Below are positions 1-9,980 of a stretch of 64,000 nt of DNA, one piece after another. The translations under genes and the position numbers were made by a program. Every line of letters begins with the position of its first letter. Position 1 is the first letter of the stretch. Source of the DNA: Hirundichthys speculiger (Eukaryota > Chordata > Actinopteri > Beloniformes > Exocoetidae); the NCBI GenBank assembly GCA_018398805.1, contig JAGFBZ010000708.1:992001-1056000 (forward strand). The letters are read 5' to 3'. The notes beneath the pieces are model-generated. The model did no database searches and was not told the origin of the DNA. It worked only from the letters and a program-made list of their open reading frames with translations.

Positions 1-445
1 AATATATACAATCACAGAATAGTGCAGCAACAAAAGTCTGGATTCGACAGTGCCAAGTGAAAATTATCTCTTCTTTTCATTTTTTTTCTTTTTTTTTTGC
101 ATCTGCTCAGCAAGAGCTGCTAAACTCTGTTCAGCTAGTTGATGATGTTTGGTACTTTCACAACTCCAAATGTGCTTTTTTTGCTCACTTAAGAAAATTG
201 CTCTCATCTCAAACCACAAATAATACTGGAGGCACAAAGGGGAAAAAAAATCCTGGGATGCAGAACGGAGATTCAGGACTGTCACATTTGTTGCTAAATG
301 GTTTCGTAACAGCAAGTTACATTTCTGTTTGTTTGGTTTTGCGCTGACTTGCCTCAAAATGTGATTTAATCTTCATCTAAGTCAAAATACGATGCAAACA
401 CAATGTGCTCTCGATGATACCACGCTATCAGCATTATAGCTGATA
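1..445. other. Unassigned non-coding DNA
   Basis: No gene or recognisable repeat was found. There is a T-rich run around 75-100. Short open frames occur on both strands but overlap each other and carry no recognisable motif. It is most simply intron sequence. Confidence 0.4.
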
Positions 446-957
446 CCTTCGCTAAGGAAGTTATGTTTTTGCCGGCGTTTATCTGTTTTGCCGGCGTTTA
501 TCTGTCTGTCTGTGTTCAAGATAACTCAAAAAGTTATGGATGGATTTTGATGAAATTTTCAGGAGTTGTCAGAAATGTGAAAAGGAAGTACTAATTTAAT
601 TTTGGCTGTGATCCAGAAGAAATCCTGGATTCTGGATCACTTTCAAATTTTCAAGAACATTGCGGCCAATGGGGCTGAAAATTTTATTTCTCAATATCTC
701 CATTAATTATTGCCCAAAACTAAAATTTGACTCAGGGATTGACAATGGGAACCTCTATCACAGTGATTCCCAAAGTGTGGGCTGCAGCCCCCTGGTGGGC
801 CGTCGTGGTACTGCAGGTGGGCCCTGAGAGCTCATTAAAATCTGGATCTGATCCAGATCTGATCCAGGATGCGGATTTTACCGCAATCTGTAAATCGCTA
901 TATGGGGGAATTGTTGCACTTGGCGGAAGTCTGCGCTCTCTGAGTGCTTTTCTAGTT
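446..957 (+). mobile_element. Dispersed repeat family P, copy 1
   Basis: The ends are a mutated CCTCCGCCAAGGAGG-like start and a CTTGGCGGA-AGTCTGCGCTC end, so the termini are short inverted repeats. Four relatives lie in this window (23.8, 26.1, 36.4 and 43.6 kb). This copy has a local duplication of the TTTTGCCGGCGTTTATCTG segment near 465-505. An unrelated hAT-like piece (761-840) replaces part of its interior. No transposase is encoded; it looks like a non-autonomous DNA element of unassigned superfamily. Confidence 0.65.
761..840 (+). mobile_element. hAT-like terminal fragment inside family P copy 1
   Basis: It begins CAGTGATTCCCAAAGTGTGG, the typical start of a vertebrate 'CAGTGGTTCTCAAA' hAT MITE, and runs about 80 bp before family P sequence resumes at the GATCTGATCC motif. 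It lacks a matching right end. Confidence 0.45.
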
Positions 958-1019
958 TCTCCTGATTTGTTGAACACATCCATCAAAAACTCACCATGCT
1001 GATGGAAAAGCTCAGCTGA

Positions 1020-1385
1020 AAGCAGATTAATTAGTTTTAGGCTTTTAGGCTGTCATAACTGGCTGCCATATTTGCTTGTACAGTGCACTTTAAATTGCAG
1101 CTATATTCTTTGCTGTTTAACTTGCTGCTATACTTGTCTTGCACATTGCATTTTTAAATGGATTTGTATTTTTTTATGCATATTTTTTTCTTTGATCTCC
1201 CTTTTTGGGGGGTCATTTTCTGCTTATTTTGCTGTTGTATTGATCCAATGCTGTCCCTAGGTGGTGATATTGTTAAGGTGTATTGTTGATTGTTTTATGT
1301 TGTATTGTTGTGGCCATGGTGGCAATGAAGTTACCCCTTTGTGGATTATTAAAGTTGAATCCATCCAATCCATCCATCCATCCAT
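1020..1385 (+). mobile_element. Possible LINE 3' tail ending in (ATCC)n
   Basis: A T-rich, non-coding stretch ends with GTGGATTATTAAAGTTGAAT, followed by a short ATCC microsatellite. L2/CR1-group LINEs in fish often end with an '...ATTAAAGT' tail and a short tandem repeat. No RT coding sequence is attached, so this is a suggestion only. Confidence 0.35.
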
Positions 1386-2638
1386 TATTTCAACAAAAGG
1401 CTATTTGGAGTCTGACGACTGCAAACCTGGAAAAATACTCAAACATTCAAAGTTTGCTATCCATGAAGCATCCCTCACAAAGAAGAAGACAACAAAGTCT
1501 CTGAAGACAAGACAACTGGGATGTATGATTGTTTGTGTGTTATCAGCATCGGCAAACTGTCTTTGTCTATTATTGTGACTTAGATGAAGATCAGATAACA
1601 TCTTATGGTAAATTAAGACATAAAACCTGTTATTTTTTCTTACCAGTGCATGGGTCTTCATCGTCTTTGTCAACAGGATTCTTCACTATTTTAGTTCTCC
1701 ACAGGATTTTAATTTGTCATTGATTTGAAGTCTTTTTTAAATGATCATCTGTCACCCAGCCCCTTTCCTACATCCTTTGAAACCGTCTGCGCCTGGGAGA
1801 TGGGAGGGTTAAAACTCCATTCACCTGAGCTGTCTGTGACAGATGGGACCTTGCCTTTTCATTAGAGAGGCAGGATGCATGATGGATAACAGATTAGATC
1901 TCAAACTGAAATGGCCGACTCTTTAGCCCATCTCACCTCAGCCTAAAGCATCCATCAACCGCAGCATCATTCCTTCGTTGCCATAGATGCTACCCTAATG
2001 CAATTGGATGCGTCTGAACCTTGATGCCACGCGACGGTATGTCCGAGGTCACCTCCCCTCTTCTGGTATTACTCATTTTCTTACTGAAAGCCTTTATCCT
2101 GGCTGATGTAAGATGAGTGAATTGGTTAAAAATGACATGTAAGGTTTGACAGATGACAATAGAAGCAGCCTGCATCCCCATCATCTGCTATATGAGGGCG
2201 TTCGGGTTGGATGCAGAATCCAAGGCTACTCAGGAAATTATGTCATTCAAAGCAGAGAGTGTGCAGCTGGCTTAGCCTTGGAAATCTATATGTATGTGAC
2301 AAGAGTTGTACGTGGAGGGGGGGGCTCAACTGAGAGCTATAGCAGCAGACATTTGTGTGCTGTGCACAAATGCTACGAAATGTTTCCAGCAGGGGATTTT
2401 GTATTTTGTGACTTTCAGCTGCTGAGAGTTGTTGACCAGGTCATGACCTAAATTTTCCCCATCAACATTACGTTTACTGATGGGTAAAGGAAACTATAAA
2501 GACTAATTGAGTGAAAGTCACTCGTGTGTTTGAAGCCAATTAGTTCAGATTCAATTTTCAGAGGGACATCACTGGGGTAAGTTTAATTTCACAAGACACA
2601 GCTATAACCAGGTAATACACAGAACTTTACTTTCAAAC
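1386..2638. other. Low-repeat intronic DNA, possible conserved element
   Basis: This stretch shows no repeat family seen elsewhere in the window and no convincing gene. The part near 1740-2000 is more compositionally balanced than the flanks and could hold a conserved non-coding element of the host locus, but nothing here proves it. Confidence 0.3.
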
Positions 2639-2640
2639 TA

Positions 2641-3070
2641 CAGTAATCCCTCACACTTCACGGTTAATGGGTAATGGGGGCTGTGACCCCCCCCGCCCCA
2701 CGAATGGTGAAAACCGCGATGTGGATGTACATGTACATGTACATGTATATGTAGCTGACGAGAGCAAGAGATGGGAGATGCAGGGATGTGTGTCAGCCAA
2801 TCAGCGTACAGACAACCGACAGTACAGTAATGCCCGTCATAGCAGCCAATCAAAGGCCTCGATATTCGTTCACGGGGCCTCCCCTGTCGGCTCTTGTTGC
2901 TTCCTGAGACTCGTTCTTGATGTGATGGGTTTCGCTTCAGCCTCGAGCGCTTCGTTTGAATAAAAAAAAAATGTTTTTTTTTAAATATTTTTTTTCTGTG
3001 AATATTTTTGAAACTTCCGCAATGTACTGAGACCGCGATTGCTGAGACTGCGAAGTGTGGGTGATTACTG
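2641..3070. mobile_element. Mariner-like MITE, family G copy 1
   Basis: A 430-bp element flanked by TA on both sides. The left end CAGTAATCCCTCACACTTCA mirrors the right end GAAGTGTGGGTGATTACTG, giving a terminal inverted repeat of about 20 bp with few mismatches. TA target duplication and TIRs fit a non-autonomous Tc1/mariner-type element. There is no transposase. A second, left-truncated copy lies at 39015-39488. Confidence 0.75.
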
Positions 3071-4137
3071 TAATGTATTTTCTACTGGGAAATAAGTAAA
3101 AAAAGAAATCTGAATTTTCCTGTTAACATGGTCCATTTATCTAGTATAACAGGGAGACTGAGCTTAAAGACGCAATAAATCCATTTTTGAGAAATTAATA
3201 TTTGTTCTAATTTTTAATATATCTGTTAATATCTGTTTTAATTTTTTTAGGGCCGATGCCGATACCGATTTTTTTCCATCAGCCTTAGCAGATGACCGAT
3301 TATGGGCTGCTGATTTTCTTGGACCAATATATGTAGCCGATACTGCTTTTGCTGCCTCAATTTACATAAAAAAAAAATGACACAATGATAACAAATATTA
3401 CAGGTCTCAAGTTTAAACAAACATTTATTAAAAAGTAAAAATTTACAATTTAATAACTTTAACCCTTTAGGCGCCGGAGTTTTTTCAAGAAAATATACAA
3501 TTTTGATATCAAGATTTCAAAAGGCTATAACTTTAAAGCAGTTTGAGATAAAGGTATAGTGTCAATGACAAAATTGTTCAGTATGACTCAAAGTCTGTGA
3601 TGGGAGTGAAATTATTCATATAATTTGCATATTATGGCATCACAAAGTGGCGGCCATATTGGAAAATGTTCAATTTTGATATCAAGGTTTCAAAAGGCTA
3701 CTAACTTTAAAGTGGTTTGAGATAAAGGCATACTGTAAATGAGAAATATCTTCAGTATGAACCAAAATTTGGAATGGAAGTAGATTTGTCATCTAATTTG
3801 ATTATTGTGACATCACCTGCCCAAACCTGCCCAGTAGTCCTCAATTTCATATTTTTCCTGCAGCCCCATGCACAATAAAAGCTTTCATTTCAGGGACAAT
3901 CACATCATAAAGTCATGAAAATTGGAGTTTGGTTTCAATATTTCCCTTTCAAAGAACTGGTGTCCATATCTGTTTGTTTAATTGGTGATGAAGCTCCAGA
4001 ATTTATCAACCATTTGAAAAAGGGATGAAATCAGTGGGCTCAGAGTTTGTCAGATCGTCTCCACAAAAACCAACAGGCTCATCAAAATTTAGGCTCCACT
4101 TTCAATACTCTTCCTCTTCTCTCAAGAACTCTCAGCC

Positions 4138-4218
4138 GCCACCATCATCATCACTACCATCATCACCATCATCATCATCACCATCACCATCACCACCACC
4201 ATCACCACCACCACCATG
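4138..4218. repeat. (ATC/ACC)n trinucleotide microsatellite
   Basis: About 80 bp of alternating CAT, CAC and ATC triplets. One plus-strand frame would read as a poly-histidine run, but no gene context supports translation. It lies inside the piggyBac remnant. Confidence 0.85.
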
Positions 4219-4562
4219 ATTTCTGGTGCGCCATCAGCAGTGTTTTTTACCGCGGCTTCTCCTGCGTTGTTAGGACAACCGCAGTTGTTTTCATCTCCGC
4301 TACATTTTTCCATATTTGCGGTGTTATGAGCCCCCTGACACCTCGACCTGCTTGGCGATCGCAAAATGCTTCCACCCTGGCCACGATGAGGTGAAGCAGC
4401 TGATATACAATGTGCTGATTGTGGACTCTGGTGCGCGGACTTGCCATTACTACTAATGTCAGTTTCTGCTTCACTGGACAACTGCACGTCTTCTTCCTCT
4501 GAATCTGAGTTAGCCAGAACCTGACAGCGTTCTTCATGGACGGTAAACCGACCTCTCGGCAT
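4214..4562 (-). pseudogene. N-terminal remnant of a piggyBac-like transposase
   Basis: A reading frame opens at 4562 with MPRGRFTV, followed by an acidic, serine-rich stretch (SDSEEED, then SSEAETD). Acidic low-complexity N-termini are common in piggyBac (PGBD-type) transposases, and the frame lies inside an element with piggyBac termini. The catalytic DDD domain is absent. The frame runs on into a trinucleotide repeat (4138-4218), which is translated as Met/Val repeats and is not real coding sequence. The assignment rests on context more than on sequence identity. Confidence 0.5.
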
Positions 4563-5080
4563 CGTGAGTAAATGAAAAAAACACTCTTTTGCTCTGTTCT
4601 GCTCTCGCTACGTTCAGCATTTCTACCACTGCTGCACCGCGTGTCTCTGTGCCGGAGGATGTTTTACAAACTCATTTCACGCTAAAACTTTGAATAGCGC
4701 CACCACCAAAAATGGTTCTCAGATTACAGGCACACATGTCCGCCATCTCCTGGTGAAAAGTAGTATCAAGATTTGGCATCACATTTAAAGATACAGCCCG
4801 TTTTATTCAGCAATGCTGCTTGTCACAATATTGTGACTTTAGCGCTTAATGGGTTAACGTTGACTTTACCACACATACTTTCAAACAAAAAATTGTTAAC
4901 GCATCTGCATGTGCTGCAGGGTCTTCCGGCAACACAGAGGTGCGCGTGGATGCCTGTCAGTAAATCATTCTGCGGAAAAATACATCGGTGAACCCACACA
5001 CGAATCGGCCGATGCCCATTCAAGTGAAAAACACAAATATAGGCCCGATATATCGGCCAGCCGATATATCGATATGTCTA

Positions 5081-5617
5081 TCCTTAATCTGTTCTGCAGC
5101 GTAAAGGAATACACGCCTTCAGTATTTGTGAGGATGAACACATGTAGGTAGGAAATACCAGGGAGGCTGCTATTTCAAACATCAAGGCAAAATCACATTT
5201 GATTTATTTATTTTCTAAAAAAAAGAAAAAAAAAAAGCTTTTTGTGCTCAGTGTGTAAGGTCCAATTTGTTACCAACTAGGATTGTCAGGTTCATGGGTT
5301 ATTTTGATTATTTGATTGTTCCCAGTCTGAAACTGAAAACCCTGAATTCTCAATCACAAATAAATACATCCACACAAGCTTGAGGCGTCATGAGACATTT
5401 TCTGCTGACAGAATGTTATTGGGTGCATGAATGTGATTTGATCCGATTCCAATGTTGTTACAGTTCTCAGATGTATTTGCTGTGACTGACTGCTGTCTAC
5501 ACACCTTCTGCTCATGGGTTGCATCATAACGTTTAACAGGATAACACGGCCATTTAGGTGAGAAAAGGGGGATATACCAAGTGAAGCAGTGTCTCTTTAG
5601 AGGAGAAATTATTCATG
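5081..5617. other. Unassigned intronic DNA
   Basis: No repeat shared with the rest of the window and no credible gene. It has an A-rich run near 5216-5235. Confidence 0.35.
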
Positions 5618-5619
5618 TA

Positions 5620-7195
5620 CAGTGCGGCAAAAAAGTATTTAGTTAACCACTGATTGTGCAAGTTTTCCTACTTAGAAATGACGAGAGAGGTCTGTAATTT
5701 TCAATATAGGTCCACTTCAACTATGAGAGACAAAAGTGAGAAAAACAAAATCTAGGAAATCACACTGTAGGACTTATTATGGTGGAAAATATGTATTTGG
5801 TCACCAACAAAAAAAACAAGGTTTCTGGATCTCACAGACGTGTAACATTTTTCTTTAAGAAACTCCTCTGTCTTCCACTGAACTTGTTATCTGTATAAAA
5901 GACACCTGTCCACAGCCTCAACAGTTAGATTTAAAATTAGGGCTGGGCAAGTTAAGGCGTCATTATCGCGTTAACACATTAATTTATTAACGCCAACATT
6001 TGTTTTATCGCGCGTTAATGCATGTTGCTCAAATGTTTTTGTTTTGAAAAGTCTGTAATTGGCTGCTGCAGAACCGGAAGATAATCGGCAGGTAAACATG
6101 CGGAAAAGCTACAACACACATGGAGAACTATAAAAATCCATGAACTTTACAGTTCAGGTAGCAACTCAGGTAGCAATATTAACAATTCTGTCTGAAAACA
6201 AAAATTCTGGACTGCAACAAAACTTTCGTGTCATTCCTCCATGTTCCATCAGATCTGCTCCATGTGTTCACTGTCCTGCTGTTCTCTATCTGGTTACTGC
6301 AGTGCAGCTCCATCTAGTGGCACAGATGTGTAATGACAACAGAAAGTCCAGTCCTCCATTATAAAACAAATTCAGTTCTGTGGCCTGTTTTTCAATTTCG
6401 TATTTTTGATCCAAGTCTAAAATTAAAATATAAAAAAAACAAGCATTTATTTTTGGTTTTTTTTTGTGTTAGATTAAAAAATGAAAAATGTAAAAAATGT
6501 CACTTTTTAATTTTTTTTAAAATTGACAATTGAAAATGGAAAGAATGAATGATACACGGATTGCTAAAGTTACAGAACTTTAACATGGACATTTTCATTT
6601 TAAAGTTCTCCCAGACGGAGGATTCAACAGAAACAAGGTTATTTGTAACAACTGACAAGTTGAACTCCCTGTTAAAAGTTTCTGCTGTTACCTCAGAAAT
6701 TACCTGTTTTAATGATCTGATTGTGCTGAGCCACAATCATTTTGTTGGATTTTGCTTATAGACTTAAAAAAATTTTTTTTTTTTATAAAAACAGGATGAC
6801 ATTAATGCCCTGGCAGTGGCAATAAGCTTTATTTTATTTGACATTTTTTAAGATGAGATTTACACTAAATATGTGTTACTGACAAGTGCTGATGTTAAAA
6901 GTGTTTGAACAACAAATGTTATGGCACTTTAGTTCATATGGCAGCAGAAACATTTAAATAAAAGTGACCTTTAGACTACTTTTGAATTCATTATTTTATT
7001 CTGCGTATACAATGCGATTAATCGTGATTAATCAGGGAAATAATGCGATTAATCGCGATTAAAAATTTTAATCGTTGCCAAGCCCTACTTAAAACTCAAC
7101 CATGGCCAAGACCTAAAGAGCTATCAAAGGACACCAGGAAGAAAATTGTAAAGCTGCACCAGGCTGGTGCAGATATCTCAAAAATAAGATGGGCG
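5620..7195 (+). mobile_element. Tc1-like transposon remnant, split by family A copy 1
   Basis: The left end starts after a TA with CAGTGCGGCAAAAAAGTATT, a Tc1-like terminus. The leader continues to 5937, and after an 1150-bp insertion the coding start resumes at 7100 with ATGGCCAAGACC (MAKTKELSKDTRKKIVKLHQ), matching the N-terminal helix-turn-helix region of fish Tc1 transposases. The sequence is lost after about 7195, so the DDE catalytic domain and right TIR are missing. This is a dead fragment. Confidence 0.75.
5938..7087. mobile_element. hAT-like repeat family A, copy 1
   Basis: Termini are TAGGGCTGGGCAAG and GCCAAGCCCTA, with subterminal GCGTTAAC/GCGCGTTAA words on one side and repeated GCGATTAATCG words on the other. 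Flanking 8-mers TTTAAAAT and CTTAAAAC match at six of eight positions, compatible with an old hAT target duplication. It interrupts a Tc1 element. Part of the interior (about 6500-6760) is open on both strands and recurs in other copies, but resembles no known protein. Confidence 0.7.
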
Positions 7196-7219
7196 AGCTT
7201 GAAGTGCTGATGAGGACGA

Positions 7220-7783
7220 ATCTGGATGTCAGTGTCAGGTGTCAGGCAGTTTAATCTGCTTCACCTAGACTTGGCTGCAGGAGCATATCCCCGACTTCAA
7301 CATCTCTTTACCCAGCTTTCAGACAATACGGGCAGACAGAGATTTGAAGATGAGCAGAAAAAGTAAGAGCAGTGGGACTGCAGTGCTTTTTTAACAACAG
7401 ATGGTTTAATCCAGGAACCTGCAACTGTGAAACATCGTTTCTGCAAGCCGGATATTAAACTGTTAGCTGTGAGTTTTCATCCTTATTATCTACCAAGAGA
7501 GTTCACCAGAGTTATTGTTGTGGCAGTTTACATCCTGCCATCAGCTGGAGCCGACGCTGCGTGTGACCCCGTCAGCTCTGCTGTTGCTAAGCTACAGACA
7601 CAACAACCCAGTGCATTTCTAGCTGTCAACCAGAGAATAAAACATTGGATTAGTTTTATGGGAATGCAAATGAACAGAACAATGAAACTAAAAATCATAA
7701 CTGACTTTTATAATAAAGCAACAGCTAAGCCAGTATGTGGACGTTTACTTGTAAACAGTTTTACTGTTGAGGGTAATCTGTGA
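7220..7783 (+). pseudogene. LINE endonuclease-domain fragment
   Basis: Two frames together encode a piece of an APE-type endonuclease of a non-LTR retrotransposon. QTIRADRD and KMSRKSK lie at about 7320-7360, and LLAVSFHPYYLPREFTRVIV and VAVYILPSA lie at about 7455-7545. The PYYLPREF...VAVYIPP pattern is typical of teleost LINEs of the CR1/L2 group. The RT domain is missing and frames are shifted, so it is a fossil. Confidence 0.65.
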
Positions 7784-8164
7784 GGAAAATGTTGTTAGAA
7801 TTAGGTGGATTTTTTTTCAACCAAGATGGATTTTTCTATGGCTGATTCCAATTTTTTTTTAGAAATTAGGGCGGCCAATGGCCAATTTATGGTGCCAATT
7901 ATTTGGGCAGATATGTTGGGCCAATTTTCTTTTTTGAAGCTGAGTCTGTCTAAACATCTGAACAGGATATTGTGTCCTGTGTTCAGAGCTGCTTTTCCCC
8001 CCACGAGGCATCAGAGGGAGAAATTATCTTCCAAAAGCACAACTAAAAACGTCACAGCTGCCAACAGTACTATTCATCATTTATCTACAGTTTGTTTAAG
8101 GCTTGATGAATAACCGTTGAATAGTTTGGACTTTTCTATTTCCTCTCTAAAAATAACATTTACT
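7784..8164. other. Unassigned intronic DNA
   Basis: No repeat or gene recognised. A 102-codon open frame on the plus strand (7805-8113) has no identifiable domain and is probably fortuitous. Confidence 0.3.
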
Positions 8165-8609
8165 GTTCTGATTAAAGTCAAGTCAAAGTATATTTATAAA
8201 GTTCATTAAAAACAAAATGGATAAAACAAAACAACCAAAATAATGAATAATATTAAAATAACTTAAGTACTTATTTGCATCAAAATGAGTAAAAACAATA
8301 AAACAAGATGTAAGAAGAAATTACAAAAAATGTATTAACATAAATAAAGACAGTGCTTCCATGATTTAAAAAAAAAAGAAGAAAAAAAAAAACAATAAAA
8401 ACTGGGGGCTGTCCTGGAGGCTTCAAAGATTTGGACAACTAGGACGGGTCTTTGAGATGAAATGAATCATGAAATGGACAGGAATGTACTCTAAAGAAGC
8501 AAGTCCAGAAGTGATGAGATCACTTTTTTAATTTCCTGTCAGAAGGCAAACTGCTGCATTTTGCACAGTCTGTAAACGCCGGAGAGATGACTGATGGAGA
8601 CCAACATAC
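8165..8609. repeat. Dispersed fish repeat ('GTCAAGTCAAAGTATATTTA' type)
   Basis: It begins with AAGTCAAGTCAAAGTATATT, has an A-rich middle, and ends with text (CTGTAAACGCCGGAGAGATG) that occurs widely in teleost genomes as the degraded tail of a retroelement. Its family was not determined. Confidence 0.4.
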
Positions 8610-9052
8610 TAGAGCTGAGTGATTTTATCAATTCTGCGATATATATTGATATTTTATTTCCTCAGAGAGTATCGATTTTTCAGCCGTGGGTATCGATATT
8701 CTAAGCTTCTTTCAAAACCCCCGTGTCCCACCTTAAAAAGCTTGCAAGCAACAATTTGCACCGTTTAAATAAATGAAACTATTTTTCTCAACACATCTTT
8801 TATTCATTTTGTCCAGCATTTGCAAGCTTCCTGTCAGCCATATAATGTGTAATTGATGCTTTCAGTTCAATTAATTCAAACAAAGTCATTGGAACACTCA
8901 CAAGATATCACCAAAATCACTTTGTCCCTTTAAAATCTTTCAGAAAATTATGTAAATGTATTGTAAGATGAATATCGGTATATATATCGTATCATGAGCC
9001 GAATATTGTGTATCGTATCGTATCGCGAGATTATTGTATCGCTACAGCGCTA
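8610..9052 (+). mobile_element. hAT-like MITE family C, copy 1
   Basis: About 443 bp with termini TAGAGCTGAGTGAT and TCGCTACAGCGCTA. Subterminal CGATATAT/ATCGAT words are dense at both ends. It is nearly the same length and sequence as copies at 30081, 32743, 40646 and 47686, three of which have clear 8-bp target duplications. The flanking 8-mers of this copy match poorly. Confidence 0.75.
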
Positions 9053-9980
9053 GAACAGATGCTGACACTCAAAGCATTTCATCTTCACAAGCCTTCAGGT
9101 ATTCACCAGTTATCTTAAATGACACAGAGACATACAATCATCATACCTTCAGAACCCTTACACTGAAATGTGTTTTTCTCTTTCTCTCTCATCTGCCATC
9201 TTGTTCTCTTGCCGCCCCCCCCTCAGCGGCCACACAGGCCACACATGTTGATCCGATACTGCAAACAGCCATGCACAATGCATCCTGGGGATTTATTATC
9301 TGAAGCTTGTAAATGCGCAACCAAAGGAAACTTTTGGGCTGAGTGTTGTACAAAGGTTTTGGTTAGATTTGGGGATGTGGGAGCTATACGCTGAACTGTC
9401 AGACTAGTGCTGGGCGATATGGAAAAAATCATTTATCACGATATGGACTATTTTATATCACGATAACGATATCAATCAATCAATCAATCAATTTTATTGA
9501 ACATGTTAAAAAACAAAATAAAAACAGGATCAAGGCAGAGTAAGTAATACAGTCTGCCCACAAATAAAAACAACAAAAGCAAAAAAATGAAATAAAAAAT
9601 CAACAGGCAACAAAGCCTCATCCGTTTAAAAAAACAAAACAAAAACAATGCATCTGCCTTCTGTCCATTTGTCACCCAAACATCATGTCCAAAAGGGATA
9701 GGAAGAAGTTAAAAAAAACTTTTCTAGTCCTACCCCCTTGTTCATCTGCTTTAGCATTTGGTATAAAAAACACACAAAAAAACAAACCAAAAAAAAAAAC
9801 AAACAAAACATACAAACAACCTAATAAAGTTAGCGTAAGTGCTATTTCTTGTACAATTCCATAAGTTCAAAATCAAAAGAATAGGCCGAGACCTACGTTA
9901 GCCCATAGCTGCCAAGAACACTACATAAACAACAACAAGACAAAGAAAAAAAGAAAAAAGAAAAAACAAGACTCAAGCCA

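Larger units (their letters stand above)
3463..4853. mobile_element. piggyBac-type element
   Basis: The element is bounded by TTAA on both sides (3459-3462 and 4854-4857). Its ends are CCCTTTAGGCGC and GCGCTTAATGGG, a 12-bp terminal inverted repeat with two mismatches. TTAA target duplication with a CCC start is the piggyBac signature. It is 1391 bp, too short for a complete transposase, but keeps a coding remnant on the minus strand at 4214-4562. It sits inside family H. Confidence 0.8.
3248..5080. mobile_element. CCGAT-rich MITE (family H), interrupted by a piggyBac element
   Basis: The left part has repeated GCCGATRCCGAT-like words and the right part (5035-5080) has CCGATATATCGGCCAGCCGA. 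The halves are separated by a complete TTAA-flanked insertion (3463-4853). Termini resemble TAGGGC.../...GTCTA but no target duplication was recognised, so the outer limits are approximate. Confidence 0.55.

Noticed and set aside
4047..4394. Poly-histidine protein on the plus strand
   Set aside because: The histidine run is a translated (ATC/ACC)n microsatellite inside a piggyBac remnant; the flanks have no coding features.
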